Below, piece by piece: positions 1 through 8,873 of a stretch of DNA of 13,088 nucleotides. The notes beneath the pieces were generated by a model. It did not search any database, was not told the origin of the DNA, and worked only from the letters and a program-made list of their open reading frames with translations. The DNA comes from Oscillospiraceae bacterium (GTDB lineage Bacteria; Bacillota; Clostridia; Oscillospirales; Ruminococcaceae), in the NCBI GenBank assembly GCA_031281115.1, contig JAITFV010000197.1:1-13088 (forward strand). Direction: 5' to 3'. Both the position numbers and the translations under genes were made by a program. Numbering within the stretch: the stretch's first letter is position 1; each line of letters opens with the position of its first letter.

Positions 1-449
1 GTAGGTACGTTTTACAACGCGGTGACCTCCTTATGTGCATGACCGACATGAAGGGTAATGTCGCATTGCTTGGTCACACGGCATTGATGACTGAAAACGA
101 CAAATATATCGTCAATCAACGTGTCGGTTTACTTAGAGCAAACGGTCGTTTCGGCATTGATTATCCTTTTCTTTTCATCATCACAAACTACAAAGATTTT
201 TTAGAGAACCTTCGCGGTCGTGCGAATAGTGGAGTTCAAGTAAACCTTTCGACCGCTGAAATTAAGGCTTCAAAACTTGTTCTTGCTCCCGAAAGCATTA
301 ACAAACAATTTAATGATATTGCGAAGCCCATATTTCAAACGATTATGGACAATCAGCTTGAAAATAACCGCCTCGCCACTCTCCGTGATACCCTCTTACC
401 CCGCTTCATGTCCGGCGAGTTATCTGTTGTCGAAGCCACCGCTAAATGA
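1..449 (+). CDS. hsdS: Type I restriction specificity subunit HsdS, 3' part (5' end outside window)
   Basis: The frame is open from the left edge (first full codon at 3), so the ATG at 33 is internal; the residues before it (RYVLQRGDLL) run straight into MCMTDMKGNVALLG, the usual GDLLM-MTDM-G-VALLGKTA block of HsdS target-recognition domains. About 149 residues are visible: most of the second recognition domain, then the C-terminal helix with INKQFNDIAKPIF and the LATLRDTLLPRFMSGEL tail typical of the family. HsdS chooses the DNA sequence bound by a Type I R-M complex with HsdM and HsdR. The gene ends in TGA at 447-449, directly against the facing half-hsdS on the other strand. Whether its 5' half is intact, and whether hsdM or hsdR lies to the left, cannot be seen. 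In switching loci this 3' half would be the segment exchanged between two 5' halves. Confidence 0.9.
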   Translation, partial: RYVLQRGDLLMCMTDMKGNVALLGHTALMTENDKYIVNQRVGLLRANGRFGIDYPFLFIITNYKDFLENLRGRANSGVQVNLSTAEIKASKLVLAPESINKQFNDIAKPIFQTIMDNQLENNRLATLRDTLLPRFMSGELSVVEATAK

Positions 450-976
450 TGATTTATCTTTGTGTTGTTTTCGATTTTATCATCAAGCGAACCGAGAATT
501 TTTGCAATCGCAGTTTGCTCGGTTTTATCGGTCGGCACGGTAACTTCAATCTGTTTCATGACCGAACCCGAAACCTCTTTGAAAGTCGTGCCGCTCCCCA
601 TGTTTTCTATCCTCTGGCGGTTGTAAACAAGCAGATAATAAAGGAACAGAAAATCAGTATCGTCATTTGGAACGATGCTCTTGAAACCTTGATTTGTGCA
701 AATTTCATTTTCGCCGATAGCCACATAACCTATCGGCGCACGGGAGGTAAATAGAACGCTGTGTTTTGGCATGAGCCGAGCAGAACTGTTTTTCAAACCT
801 CCCGCTGTGATGTTTCGCTCACCACGGCGTATAAAACGCCCTTGAAAAGTTGACAAATCTCTCGGCGTTATCCAAGCGACATCACCGCCATAATAGCTTT
901 CGTTTTTGGTTGACGGCGTACCGCCGCCGATTATATCTCCAAGGTCTGATAATGTGCATTTTTTCCAATCGCTCAT
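353..976 (-). pseudogene. hsdS: Truncated 5' half-hsdS cassette (first recognition domain plus central conserved region)
   Basis: The start was placed at the ATG at 976, eight bases after a GGAGG that follows the recombinase stop; an upstream in-frame reading to 1024 only overlaps the recombinase. Residues 1-155 form one HsdS recognition domain (MSDWKKCTLSDLGDIIGGGTP opening, ITPRDL, then SRAPIGYVAI and NQGFKSI). Residues 153-178 are the central conserved helix (EQTAIAKILGSLDDKIENN, then TKINHHL). Homology stops at about position 443: the remaining 28 codons are the antisense of the plus-strand hsdS tail and run to a chance TGA at 353. This is the layout of a silent cassette in phase-variable Type I loci, where recombination at the central region would attach a second recognition domain. 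It follows the recombinase and is probably co-transcribed with it. It could also be plain truncation debris. Confidence 0.8.
408..456 (+). repeat. Left arm of 49-bp inverted repeat (hsdS 3' end)
   Basis: This segment covers the end of the plus-strand hsdS, its TGA and seven further bases. It matches the reverse complement of 2031-2079 at 48 of 49 positions; the single difference is at 430. It ends in the AT-rich core TAAATGATGATTTA, which on the other strand forms the INHHL codons of the half-hsdS central region. It is therefore a plausible place for strand exchange. Confidence 0.85.
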
Positions 977-989
977 TTGCATCGCCTCC

Positions 990-1982
990 TCATCCAATAA
1001 ATTTTCTGTGCGAATTTTTGACATTCGCTTGATTCACCATTGCGTAATGCATGGTCGTATCTATTCTAACATGACCAAGTAGCCGTTGTACTTGTTCTAT
1101 GGGCATTCCTTTATCAATCGCTCGTGTTGCCAATGTTCGCCGAAATTTGTGTGGGTGTACTTTTTGCATATCCGCCAGTTTGCCGATTTCACGGAGTCGG
1201 GTTTCCACGCCGCCAATCATCAGTCGTTCGTGCGGTGCGGATAAAGACACGAAAAGTGCGGGGTTGCCGTCGCTCCGGCTGTCGAGATAGTTCAATAAGT
1301 GTATTTTTGTCCGGGCATCGAAGTAAACCACTCGTTCGCTGCCGCCTTTGCCAAGCACCACGCATTCCCGCTCGTGGAAGTTGATGTCTTCTCGGTTTAG
1401 CTGCACCAACTCGCCAACGCGCATCCCTGTGGATGCAAGCAAATCAACCATCGACAAATCTCGTATTTCCCCACAGGCATCGCGGAGTAGTTCCAAGCCC
1501 TCATCGGAAAAGGTTTCTTTGATAGGCTTGTCCGTTTTGATTTTGCGAATACGCCGCACAGGGCTTTTGAGGATATAGTCCTCGTCTTCAAGCCATCCGA
1601 AAAAGCTGTTAAAAATCCGGCGCATATTGTCAATCGTGACCTTGCTTGAGTTCCGCTCTTTTTGGTATTTTGCGAGATAGTTCCGCAGGTCATCGGTGTT
1701 GATTTCCCGCACGGGCTTGTCCACAGCATTAAACATCGCTTGAATCGTCGCCTCGTAATACTTCAGCGACTTTTCAGAACAGCCTTCAATTCGCTTTGCG
1801 GCAATAAACACTTCGAGCAGTCCTCCGTTCTCGGCGGTTTCCTGTGGTTCGGGCGATTTTCGCTCCGTGATTTCCACGTTGTGGAGGTTGTGCGTCAGCA
1901 CCCGCCGTAACTCCTCCAATTGCGCCGTGGTGAGCAACAACGCCATGCTTGCTTGAATTTCTGTAATCAGTTTATCCTTCAT
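990..1982 (-). CDS. Tyrosine recombinase/integrase (XerC/D-like), probable hsdS inverting enzyme
   Basis: A complete 330-residue phage-integrase-family protein. The start is the ATG at 1982, preceded by a strong AGGAGGAG; the frame runs further upstream to 2060 but there only overlaps the hsdS tail. Residues 55-145 form the core-binding SAM-like domain (FIAAKRIEGCSEKSLKYYEA). The catalytic domain shows all conserved residues: Arg188 in STGMRVGEL, Lys212 in GKGGSERVV, His278 and Arg281 in HPHKFRRT, His304 in LLGH and nucleophile Tyr313 in TMHY. The N-terminal 50 residues are a poorly conserved helical region. It lies between the tail of a decayed hsdM-hsdS and a half-hsdS, both on the same strand, and its TGA abuts the ribosome-binding site of the half-hsdS. 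This is the context of recombinases that shuffle hsdS recognition domains; that role is inferred from context, whereas the enzyme class is clear. Confidence 0.93.
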   Translation of the reverse strand: MKDKLITEIQASMALLLTTAQLEELRRVLTHNLHNVEITERKSPEPQETAENGGLLEVFIAAKRIEGCSEKSLKYYEATIQAMFNAVDKPVREINTDDLRNYLAKYQKERNSSKVTIDNMRRIFNSFFGWLEDEDYILKSPVRRIRKIKTDKPIKETFSDEGLELLRDACGEIRDLSMVDLLASTGMRVGELVQLNREDINFHERECVVLGKGGSERVVYFDARTKIHLLNYLDSRSDGNPALFVSLSAPHERLMIGGVETRLREIGKLADMQKVHPHKFRRTLATRAIDKGMPIEQVQRLLGHVRIDTTMHYAMVNQANVKNSHRKFIG

Positions 1983-2030
1983 AATCTCCTCCTGCCTTTC
2001 GGTAATTTTATTTAACAGCAGGAGGAGCGG

Positions 2031-2079
2031 TAAATCATCATTTAGCGGTGGCTTCGGCAACAGATAACTCGCCGGACAT
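2031..2079 (-). repeat. Right arm of 49-bp inverted repeat (hsdS 3' end)
   Basis: Inverted copy of 408-456 with one mismatch, lying at the end of the hsdM-hsdS scar and overlapping its TGA at 2038-2040. The two arms enclose 457-2030, which holds the recombinase gene and the coding part of the half-hsdS. Beyond the arm, sequence similarity with the left copy ends abruptly. Confidence 0.85.
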
Positions 2080-2920
2080 CAACTTCGGAAGCAGGGTGTC
2101 ACGCAGGGTGGCGAGACGAGCAGATTCCGTGTTGTTAGCTTGTATTTGCAAAAACATCGGTTTTACGCTTTCCTCAAAACTTGCAAGGGCATCATCGTTC
2201 GGAAGTATAATTTCCAAAGCATTGAGAACAGCGGTGGGCATGGCAATAATGCCTTCCACAAGGCCATCTTCTATAATTTTTTTACGAATTTCACCCTCGC
2301 CGCCGCTTTGTGACGATAACGAGCCGTTGGCAAGCACAAGCCCGATTTTACCGTTCGGCGAAAGATGGTGAATCATGTGCTGAACCCCACGCAAAGTTGG
2401 CGTTGCCCGATGGCGGTAAGCCATACTTCCAACGCTGGTCATCGTTAAGTGAGCCGTCATTCCAATCAGAAAGATTAAACGGAGGATTTGCGAGTATAAA
2501 ATCAGCTTTCAAGGTCGGGTGCAGGTCGTTGTGGAAGGTGTCGGCGTTGTACCCGCCGAGGTCAGCTTCAATCCCGCGAATGGCAAGGTTCATCAAAGCC
2601 ATTTTTCGGGTGGTCGGGTTTGCGTCCTGTCCGTAGACCGAAAGGTTGCCGATATTTCCGGCATGGTTTTTTACAAAGTCGGTAGATTGCACGAACATCC
2701 CGCCCGAACCGCAGCAGGGGTCTATGTTCTTACCGTCTTTGATGCAATACCATAAAGCGGTTCTTACTCTCCTACGGCTCGATGGAGTGGCGAAAACCGC
2801 TTGATATAAGGGCTTTCTACGGTTATAGGCTGACCGAGGAAGTCCTTTTCTTTGCCCGAAACTCGCGGTCGGCGGAGTCGCCCACCGTGCTTCTGTTATT
2901 GCTGTCATGGTTTTGCACAC
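2038..2920 (-). pseudogene. hsdM: Decayed hsdM fused to the 3' end of an hsdS
   Basis: This is a Type I N6-adenine methyltransferase remnant with at least three lesions. First, about 170 N-terminal residues expected of HsdM are missing; the open frame from 2920 to about 2790 does not resemble the family. From about 2722 it shows SAM-binding motif I ([13 protein letters not shown]) and then catalytic motif NPPFN. Second, the frame breaks at a run of four G bases (2385-2388); removing one G restores NANFAW followed by [19 protein letters not shown], as in HsdM. Third, at about 2232-2215, just after GIIAMPT, the reading switches in frame to an HsdS tail (SFEESVKPMFLQ, then LATLRDTLLPKLMSGEL) ending in TGA at 2038. 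The rest of hsdM and most of an hsdS have thus been deleted. It cannot encode a working enzyme. The recombinase follows 56 bases later. Confidence 0.85.
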
Positions 2921-2965
2921 CCCCTTTCGGCTTAATTGGGTTATCGTTAAAAAGTATAGGAATGG

Positions 2966-5956
2966 TTAAAAGGTTTCTTTAGCTTCTTCTACAATCCGTT
3001 CAACATACGCTAATCGACCACGTCCGAGAGTTGCGTAATATTTCGCATGTTTCTCACACGCTTCTATCGCTCTCCGATAAGCCTCTTCACCGTAGTCGGT
3101 ACGGATTTGGCTGACGAAATATTTTGTGTGGGACTCCTTAATTGTGCGCTTGTATTCGACACCGCCTATCATTGACAGGAAAGCTGAAATATAGTCGCCT
3201 GCCGACCCCGGATTCATTCCGGTTCGCAATGCGATTTCCTCTCTGCCGTCGCTGCGCCCAATTTTGCCGTTGTGGACTTGCCGCGCCACGCTATAAGCAA
3301 CTTCTGCCATATCACTTGAAATGTCGATTAAAACGTCTGTTGTGCTTTCATCGAATAAGCTATCAACCAGCAGAGCTTCGCTTCCAAGAGCCGAGTTATC
3401 AAACCTTCGTAATGTCGCCATCAGCTTATCAAATTGATTTATAAACCATTGAAAGTGCTGCGGGAAAAGAGCGGTATTGTGAACATCGGCATCAACAGAG
3501 TGTAAAATCCTCTTTGCGACGCTCTTTTCACGGCTCGTGTACCATTCGAGCGGTGAACCGTAAATTGCTTCAATATTATCCTTTTTAGATTCAAGCCTTG
3601 CAAAATCTTCCGGCCGATACACATAAATACCGATGCGAAGCGTTCTTTGACGGAATAGTTGAAAAAATATGTGGTAGTCACGGCTGCCGACCGAAACATC
3701 GTACCAATCATCATATCCGGGTTTTCGTGAACCGACATCATCACTGCGTTCGCTTGCCTTGCAATATTCTACGAAATTGCTCCAAAACTCGTATCGTCGA
3801 ATATGCCTGTCTGCGAGTTCACGGGTTGAATTGGGTGGTTCACCATTCGGCTGTTCCCAGTTTTGTGGCGTTGATTCAATTTCGGGGATTTCGGAAACGT
3901 CTTCTCGCTCGTCGTTAATAAAGTCAATGTGGAGCAGTTCCGATTTTTGTTCGTCTGTCAAAGTAACATTCCAACGCGACTCCATAAAAGCAAACAAAGA
4001 CAATCCGCGATTAAGAATGTGCTGTGCCGTCCAGTCATTTTCCTGCGCGACTTCTATTTCTGAATGCGAACCGTTTATATAACCGCGTCTGCCTGCCGTG
4101 GTCGGGTTCTTTTTATCGTGGAAGCTGTCATTTTGGAGCGATGAATTTATGTTCTGCGACAAAGGTAGCAAATTGCCGAGGGATGCCGAGAGCCGTTTAG
4201 TTTCTTCATCCGTGAACATCCGGTAGGTATTTTTCCAATACCACTTCGACGGTGTTTGCGGAAGGATATGCTCAACGGTCAGTTTATCCTTTTCAACGCG
4301 CGTAAACATCCGCCAGTCAACTTTTTGGAGATTGTTTTTAACGGCTTTTTCGTATTCGTATTCATAAAGAAAATAACGTAAATCGCGCCAACCATAGAAA
4401 CCCTCACCGGAATCAAAACGTCGGTTAGTACGGGCTATAAATGCCCTGATTGCCGAATCCATGTCGCGGCTGACGGTGATGTCCAAACCATCGGCTATTG
4501 CGGTGAGCGATTCACTGCCGGTCAGCACATCACGGGATTTATTGTAATATACGCTGCTTTGGTAGTTCGATTGAAAACCGCCGATACGGAAGTTAACGAA
4601 GATAAATCTCTCCACAGATTTATACAGCGTTACACGTTCTTCCAATGAAGTAGTTTTTTCTGTGGACATTACCGCAACGACTAACGGCCTGAAATAGCCG
4701 ATACCGATTCGGTTTAATTTATCAATCCATATCTTTTCATCATCTGCAAAAGCACTGTCGTATGGAAAAAAGCTGTAATACCAATATTCGGCCAACAATT
4801 TAAGACTGTTCACATAATCGCTTATTTCCTTTGGCGCGAGTTTGCTGACCAACTGAACTTCTGTTTCGGGTTGCACATCGGAATCATCCTCGTCGGTTTC
4901 TAAATCGGACAGTATAACCTCATCATCTGCTTCTTGTATGGGAGCGTGTTTCTCATACACGTTTTTTGCGGAGAATTTTCCGAGCAGAAAACGTATGTAA
5001 TCATCCCCGCCTTTCCTTGAATAACGGAAATAGGTAATCCAATGAGCGCGGAGAAATTCATCGTCGGAAAGCGGAGTGTTTTGGTTACGCCCAAGCTGAT
5101 AATAAACTTCTTTCCATGTATCGTTAATATTTTTGCGAAGTTGGGTTTTGTCTTCCGCATCCAACTGTCTATCATCGAAAAGCGTAGTCAAGTAAATGAG
5201 GCGGTTTTTCAACAGTTCAAGGTTTGTCAGTTTTTTGCCGCGATTGTTCATGGTCTCGAAAGCCACGAAAACATCGTAATCGTCCTCGATTTCATGAAGG
5301 TTAAACATGAGCCGTTGTGTTAGCTTACGGTACAGACGCTCGATGGCGTCAACACCGTCGCTTTCATACAAAGCGCGGAGATTTTCGGTAAAGAAGTTTT
5401 TTGCGTATTTTAAGTTCTTTGTGTAATACGTTTCAAAAACAGTACCACCGAACGGTTCATCAAAAACCTTGTATTTCAAATAATTTGCGCTGGGGTTGTC
5501 GGTTTCGTAACCGAACAAGTAAGTGGTCACGATATTTTGCGGCGGGCGTTTCCGCACGATGTACTTCGCTTTGAGGTCTTTGAGGGACTCGAAACCTAAG
5601 AGAATATCATCATCGTTCTTTTCGGTGTTTTCAGGAAGCCCCTTAATAAAAGCGGCAATTTCATACATTAGGATTGAAAATGTGGTAAGCCGCTGTTGTC
5701 CGTCTACCACATGGAATGGTTTGTAACTGATATCGAGAAGCCATTCATCACCATCCCACGATTTCACATCTTTTCGGCTGACCGTTTTTAAGGAAAGCAA
5801 ACCCGTATAGTGGTATCTTTCTTCGTGAAGGTTCAGCAAGTCCTCCCAAAAATCAGCAAGCTGCTCATGCTTCCACGCATAGCCACGCTGATAATCGGGA
5901 ATTCTAAAAAGCCTGTTCTGAAACAGAACTGATAACGGTTGCAATTCGTTAGCCAT
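2966..5956 (-). CDS. DUF262 / HNH (DUF1524) / DUF4268 multi-domain restriction protein, GmrSD-like Type IV
   Basis: A 996-residue single-chain protein. Residues 15-100 carry the DUF262 ParB/sulfiredoxin-like nucleotide-binding signatures, [10 protein letters not shown] (19-28) and [10 protein letters not shown] (84-93). Residues 555-620 form the DUF1524 HNH nuclease: LTVEHILPQ with His563, then [17 protein letters not shown] at 594-610. Residues about 715-855 match the DUF4268 pattern ([26 protein letters not shown]). Residues 885-996 form a separate helical module ([29 protein letters not shown]) like ones seen attached to other restriction nucleases. An acidic linker lies near 343-366. Known relatives such as GmrSD hydrolyse nucleotides and cut modified phage DNA; activity here is inferred. 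The start ATG follows AAGGAG by 11 bases, and the gene lies 18 bases after the Type II endonuclease gene, so it is probably the last gene of the same transcript. It ends in TAA. Confidence 0.9.
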   Translation of the reverse strand: MANELQPLSVLFQNRLFRIPDYQRGYAWKHEQLADFWEDLLNLHEERYHYTGLLSLKTVSRKDVKSWDGDEWLLDISYKPFHVVDGQQRLTTFSILMYEIAAFIKGLPENTEKNDDDILLGFESLKDLKAKYIVRKRPPQNIVTTYLFGYETDNPSANYLKYKVFDEPFGGTVFETYYTKNLKYAKNFFTENLRALYESDGVDAIERLYRKLTQRLMFNLHEIEDDYDVFVAFETMNNRGKKLTNLELLKNRLIYLTTLFDDRQLDAEDKTQLRKNINDTWKEVYYQLGRNQNTPLSDDEFLRAHWITYFRYSRKGGDDYIRFLLGKFSAKNVYEKHAPIQEADDEVILSDLETDEDDSDVQPETEVQLVSKLAPKEISDYVNSLKLLAEYWYYSFFPYDSAFADDEKIWIDKLNRIGIGYFRPLVVAVMSTEKTTSLEERVTLYKSVERFIFVNFRIGGFQSNYQSSVYYNKSRDVLTGSESLTAIADGLDITVSRDMDSAIRAFIARTNRRFDSGEGFYGWRDLRYFLYEYEYEKAVKNNLQKVDWRMFTRVEKDKLTVEHILPQTPSKWYWKNTYRMFTDEETKRLSASLGNLLPLSQNINSSLQNDSFHDKKNPTTAGRRGYINGSHSEIEVAQENDWTAQHILNRGLSLFAFMESRWNVTLTDEQKSELLHIDFINDEREDVSEIPEIESTPQNWEQPNGEPPNSTRELADRHIRRYEFWSNFVEYCKASERSDDVGSRKPGYDDWYDVSVGSRDYHIFFQLFRQRTLRIGIYVYRPEDFARLESKKDNIEAIYGSPLEWYTSREKSVAKRILHSVDADVHNTALFPQHFQWFINQFDKLMATLRRFDNSALGSEALLVDSLFDESTTDVLIDISSDMAEVAYSVARQVHNGKIGRSDGREEIALRTGMNPGSAGDYISAFLSMIGGVEYKRTIKESHTKYFVSQIRTDYGEEAYRRAIEACEKHAKYYATLGRGRLAYVERIVEEAKETF

Positions 5957-5974
5957 TCAATTTTGAACTCCTTT

Positions 5975-7078
5975 TTATTGTTCATTCATCGTTTTAATCC
6001 AATTAGCTTTTGTATTTATTTTTATTGCTGGAGCAAGAGCCATATATTCAGAAATCTTACTTGTTAAAGTTTTTACATCGACGATAGATGATGCAAGTAA
6101 GTGGAGGTCATGTAACGAAATGATTGAAATTTTATTATATGGGTTTCTGCTCATTTTAAGATTCGTGACGATTTCAGTAATAATTGGTGCGACAGTTGCA
6201 TTTCGTTGTTCCAATACAAAAATGAAATTATTAATTGAAGGATTCGCATCAAGAATTTTACAAGCCCGTTCTATGTTGTTCCAATCAATATTTTGTGTTT
6301 TATCTTTTACTTCGACACTAATCCGTGGCGTATCGGCTTGCATCACACAAATATCACCCGGCTTTTTTGCTCTTGCATCCGCTGCTGTTTTATAGTCCTC
6401 AACTCCTGTTATAATACATTGACTTGGGCTAAATATCGTATCAAAACAAGCAGCGGCGATACATTTAGTAAGTTCCGGGTCAGAAGTCCGTGTAAGGAAA
6501 GCCATTATATCGATTTCAATTTGAGTTTCAGCGCGTAGGGCTTCTAAAGAAGCGATACGACGGGTACGGATTTCTTTTGCAATGACAATTAAGAACCGCA
6601 CCACTTCGGTCGCTTGCTCTGGTGTAAGTTCATTTATTTGGTTAAGTATTGTTGCAAATAGTTTTAAGTCGAAAACTGTTCGTTGTGTTGTGTCGAAATC
6701 AACATTAATCCGTTTATGTGAACGCATTTTCTCTATTGCACGGCTTCCTTGCATACCGGAATTGTCTGAACAAAAATCGAGGCAGAGTTCGTATTTCGCA
6801 AGCAATGGAATGCTAATCTCTTCGTCTTCAGAACGAATGCTGTAACCGCCGGGGATTGCTTTGTTCTGCTCATCACGCGCCCATATTTTGCAACAATCTT
6901 CATTCGGATGATATATTTTTCGCCACGCCGCAGTAAATATAAGGCTGGCCGGTGAAACCCAACCATAGCTACCCCACTTCCACTTTTTTATATTTTTAAG
7001 AAGAGGAGTCGGTATGGCTTGTTCATTACAGGAACTTGTTTCCGCAACAAGCACATCAAGTTTTTGTCTAATAGTCAT
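5975..7078 (-). CDS. Type II restriction endonuclease, PD-(D/E)XK fold
   Basis: A 367-residue protein encoded immediately after the methyltransferase. The ATG at 7078 is preferred over 7084 because GGAG sits seven bases from it but only about one base from the other. The catalytic centre is visible at about residues 240-258: PGD, a stretch of 13 residues, then SVEVKDK, giving the Asp...Glu-x-Lys set of PD-(D/E)XK nucleases (Asp242, Glu256, Lys258). The N-terminal 200 residues (WGSYGWVSPASLIF, IPGGYSIRSEDE, FCSDNSGMQGSRA) are presumably the recognition and dimerisation part. The architecture recalls SacI-type enzymes, but I do not see that family's full signature, so the recognition sequence is not predictable. 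The partner enzyme makes 5-methylcytosine, so the site should contain a cytosine protected by it. The gap to the methyltransferase stop is eleven bases, containing the ribosome-binding site. It ends in TAA. Confidence 0.8.
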   Translation of the reverse strand: MTIRQKLDVLVAETSSCNEQAIPTPLLKNIKKWKWGSYGWVSPASLIFTAAWRKIYHPNEDCCKIWARDEQNKAIPGGYSIRSEDEEISIPLLAKYELCLDFCSDNSGMQGSRAIEKMRSHKRINVDFDTTQRTVFDLKLFATILNQINELTPEQATEVVRFLIVIAKEIRTRRIASLEALRAETQIEIDIMAFLTRTSDPELTKCIAAACFDTIFSPSQCIITGVEDYKTAADARAKKPGDICVMQADTPRISVEVKDKTQNIDWNNIERACKILDANPSINNFIFVLEQRNATVAPIITEIVTNLKMSRNPYNKISIISLHDLHLLASSIVDVKTLTSKISEYMALAPAIKINTKANWIKTMNEQ

Positions 7079-7089
7079 TTTCATTCTCC

Positions 7090-8871
7090 TTATTTCGCTT
7101 CAGCCCATGCGATGTTCGTTTTCAAATCCGCAGGCATCGTGAATGGGTAGCAAATCCTAAAATAGTATTCCGGTATTGTTTTATTTGTATAGCTTGTTCG
7201 TACATCGAACCCAAAATCACGCATTGCTTTTAACAGATTTTCAACGGTATCTGTGTCATTGCCAATCACAGAATACGGCTGTACTTTGTTGAGCAACGAA
7301 TCTTTTAAAGCCAACCTTTGATACTGCATTGCTGGCGAAGATGAATGTGTGTCAAAGTTAATTTCAAATTTCGGGTATGGTTCTGTAAAATGACCGTACA
7401 ATGGCATTAATGAATCATAGGATGTAATTTCGCAAATTCCCCTGTGAATTTCCGTCCACAAATATTGCACTTCTATACCATCGGAAAACGAACAAAAGGC
7501 TTTTGCTGTAATTTTTTTAATGCTTGATGTTACATTTCCGAAGAAAGTTAAATCTATTTTCGTGGTTGGCATACCATTCGAAATGCTGCCAAGCGTTATT
7601 TCAAGTTCGCCGTTCTTAAATATCCATTTAACATCTATCCCTGTCACAGCACCTGTTTTATTAAATTCGGGGTATTCGCAAGAATCCGTCTCCTCCATAT
7701 CAAAAAGATTCATTTGTTTTATGTCAGAATACTTATTCGCTTTCTTTGCTCGTGATTTCCGAGCAACGGCTCCTTTGCGTTTATCAAATGACAATTTCTG
7801 CTCAGGGTCGATAAGCGGCACTTCGTATTCAACAAGACCTTCTAATTGATAACGTAATGCCTGTCCAATTCGGTAAGCAATTGGCGGGCAAACTGAATTC
7901 CCCACTTGCTTTATTCCTTCGCCATTGGAAAAAGGAATGATGAAGTCTGTCGGGAAACCCTGTAGTCGCTTTAGTTCATCTACCGTGCATTTACGATTTT
8001 TCCAATGGAAGGGGCCATCGTACCTCCCTTGATAAGCAATGATTGTACGGCAAACTTCGTTTGGGTCCATTTTATAAAGAAAATTCGAGAACTTTGAGCG
8101 CCAAGCAAATAGTGGCTCAGGATGCCCCATTTCTTCCGTATAGAAACGATAGTTTTCGCCACATGGGATATCGGGAAGTAAATGCCCATATTTACCGCCA
8201 TACGGAGGTACTACTTCATTTTCGTCGTAAATATCTTCTAAGGTTTCGAACGGTGTTATATATGGTCTTTTTTCAATCGAATCCGGCCCATGCGTGGGAC
8301 GTGGAAAACGAAATTCAATATTAATATCATTTCGTATACCAACTAAAAACACCCTCTCCCTTAACTGAGAAACGCCAAAATCAGCCGCATTTAAAATACG
8401 CCAAAAAAGACGGTAGTCGACTTCTTCGAATGCGGCACAAATAATCTTAAAATCCTCCCCTTTTTTAGAAGATAAAATTCCTCGTACATTTTCAAACACA
8501 AAGGCTTTCGGCTTAAAATGATTAACATACTGGCAATAATCCCCAAACAAAGTGCCTCGTATATCACTCGTTCCAGCAACGCCTCCGGCGCGTCTGCCTG
8601 CCGCCGAAAAACTTTGGCATGGGGGGCCGCCTACAATATAATCAACATCGGAATTCCAAAAATCCTGTGGCAACATTTTTGTTATATCAATAGGTTTTAT
8701 ATTATCTTCTGTTGAGCCTGTTAATCTTCTATTGTGGTTTAGTGTCTCGCAGCAATTTTCATCCCATTCAAGTGTTTTCAAGAACGAGAATCCGCATTTA
8801 GACATACCAACTTCAAAGCCACCGATGCCCGCAAAAAGACTTAGGGCAGTTGCTCTATTCGAATTCACCAT
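7090..8871 (-). CDS. DNA (cytosine-5) methyltransferase with extra C-terminal region
   Basis: A 593-residue protein whose first 345 residues are a complete C5-methyltransferase: motif I LSLFAGIGGFEVG (11-23), motif IV GGPPCQSFSAAG with catalytic Cys85, motif VI ENVRG (127-131), motif VIII QLRERVFLVGIR (169-180), motif IX with RLQGFP (302-307) and motif X GNSVCPPIAYRIGQAL (324-339). The target-recognition region lies between VIII and IX and is of ordinary length. It should protect the host from the endonuclease encoded just downstream. Residues about 350-593 are not part of the standard enzyme: a basic linker (KRKGAVARKSRAKKANK) is followed by about 200 residues with beta-rich, globular-looking sequence that I do not recognise. 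The start ATG follows GGAGG by ten bases. The regulator gene upstream ends 64 bases before it, and TAA is the stop. Confidence 0.93.
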   Translation of the reverse strand: MVNSNRATALSLFAGIGGFEVGMSKCGFSFLKTLEWDENCCETLNHNRRLTGSTEDNIKPIDITKMLPQDFWNSDVDYIVGGPPCQSFSAAGRRAGGVAGTSDIRGTLFGDYCQYVNHFKPKAFVFENVRGILSSKKGEDFKIICAAFEEVDYRLFWRILNAADFGVSQLRERVFLVGIRNDINIEFRFPRPTHGPDSIEKRPYITPFETLEDIYDENEVVPPYGGKYGHLLPDIPCGENYRFYTEEMGHPEPLFAWRSKFSNFLYKMDPNEVCRTIIAYQGRYDGPFHWKNRKCTVDELKRLQGFPTDFIIPFSNGEGIKQVGNSVCPPIAYRIGQALRYQLEGLVEYEVPLIDPEQKLSFDKRKGAVARKSRAKKANKYSDIKQMNLFDMEETDSCEYPEFNKTGAVTGIDVKWIFKNGELEITLGSISNGMPTTKIDLTFFGNVTSSIKKITAKAFCSFSDGIEVQYLWTEIHRGICEITSYDSLMPLYGHFTEPYPKFEINFDTHSSSPAMQYQRLALKDSLLNKVQPYSVIGNDTDTVENLLKAMRDFGFDVRTSYTNKTIPEYYFRICYPFTMPADLKTNIAWAEAK

Positions 8872-8873
8872 GA

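Noticed and set aside
446..754. 102-codon plus-strand ORF opposite the half-hsdS
   Set aside because: It is the antisense of the minus-strand recognition-domain coding sequence, has no ribosome-binding site and no recognisable protein features.
1397..1729. 110-codon minus-strand ORF within the recombinase gene
   Set aside because: It is an out-of-frame reading of the recombinase, which is intact and has all catalytic residues in its own frame.
2048..2636. Two plus-strand ORFs of 107 and 108 codons
   Set aside because: Both lie opposite the hsdM-hsdS remnant, whose minus-strand reading shows clear family motifs; the plus-strand products look like antisense shadows.
3439..3918. Overlapping ORFs of about 100 codons on both strands inside the DUF262 gene
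   Set aside because: They fall within the DUF4268-like part of a continuous 996-codon frame and have no start signals or motifs.
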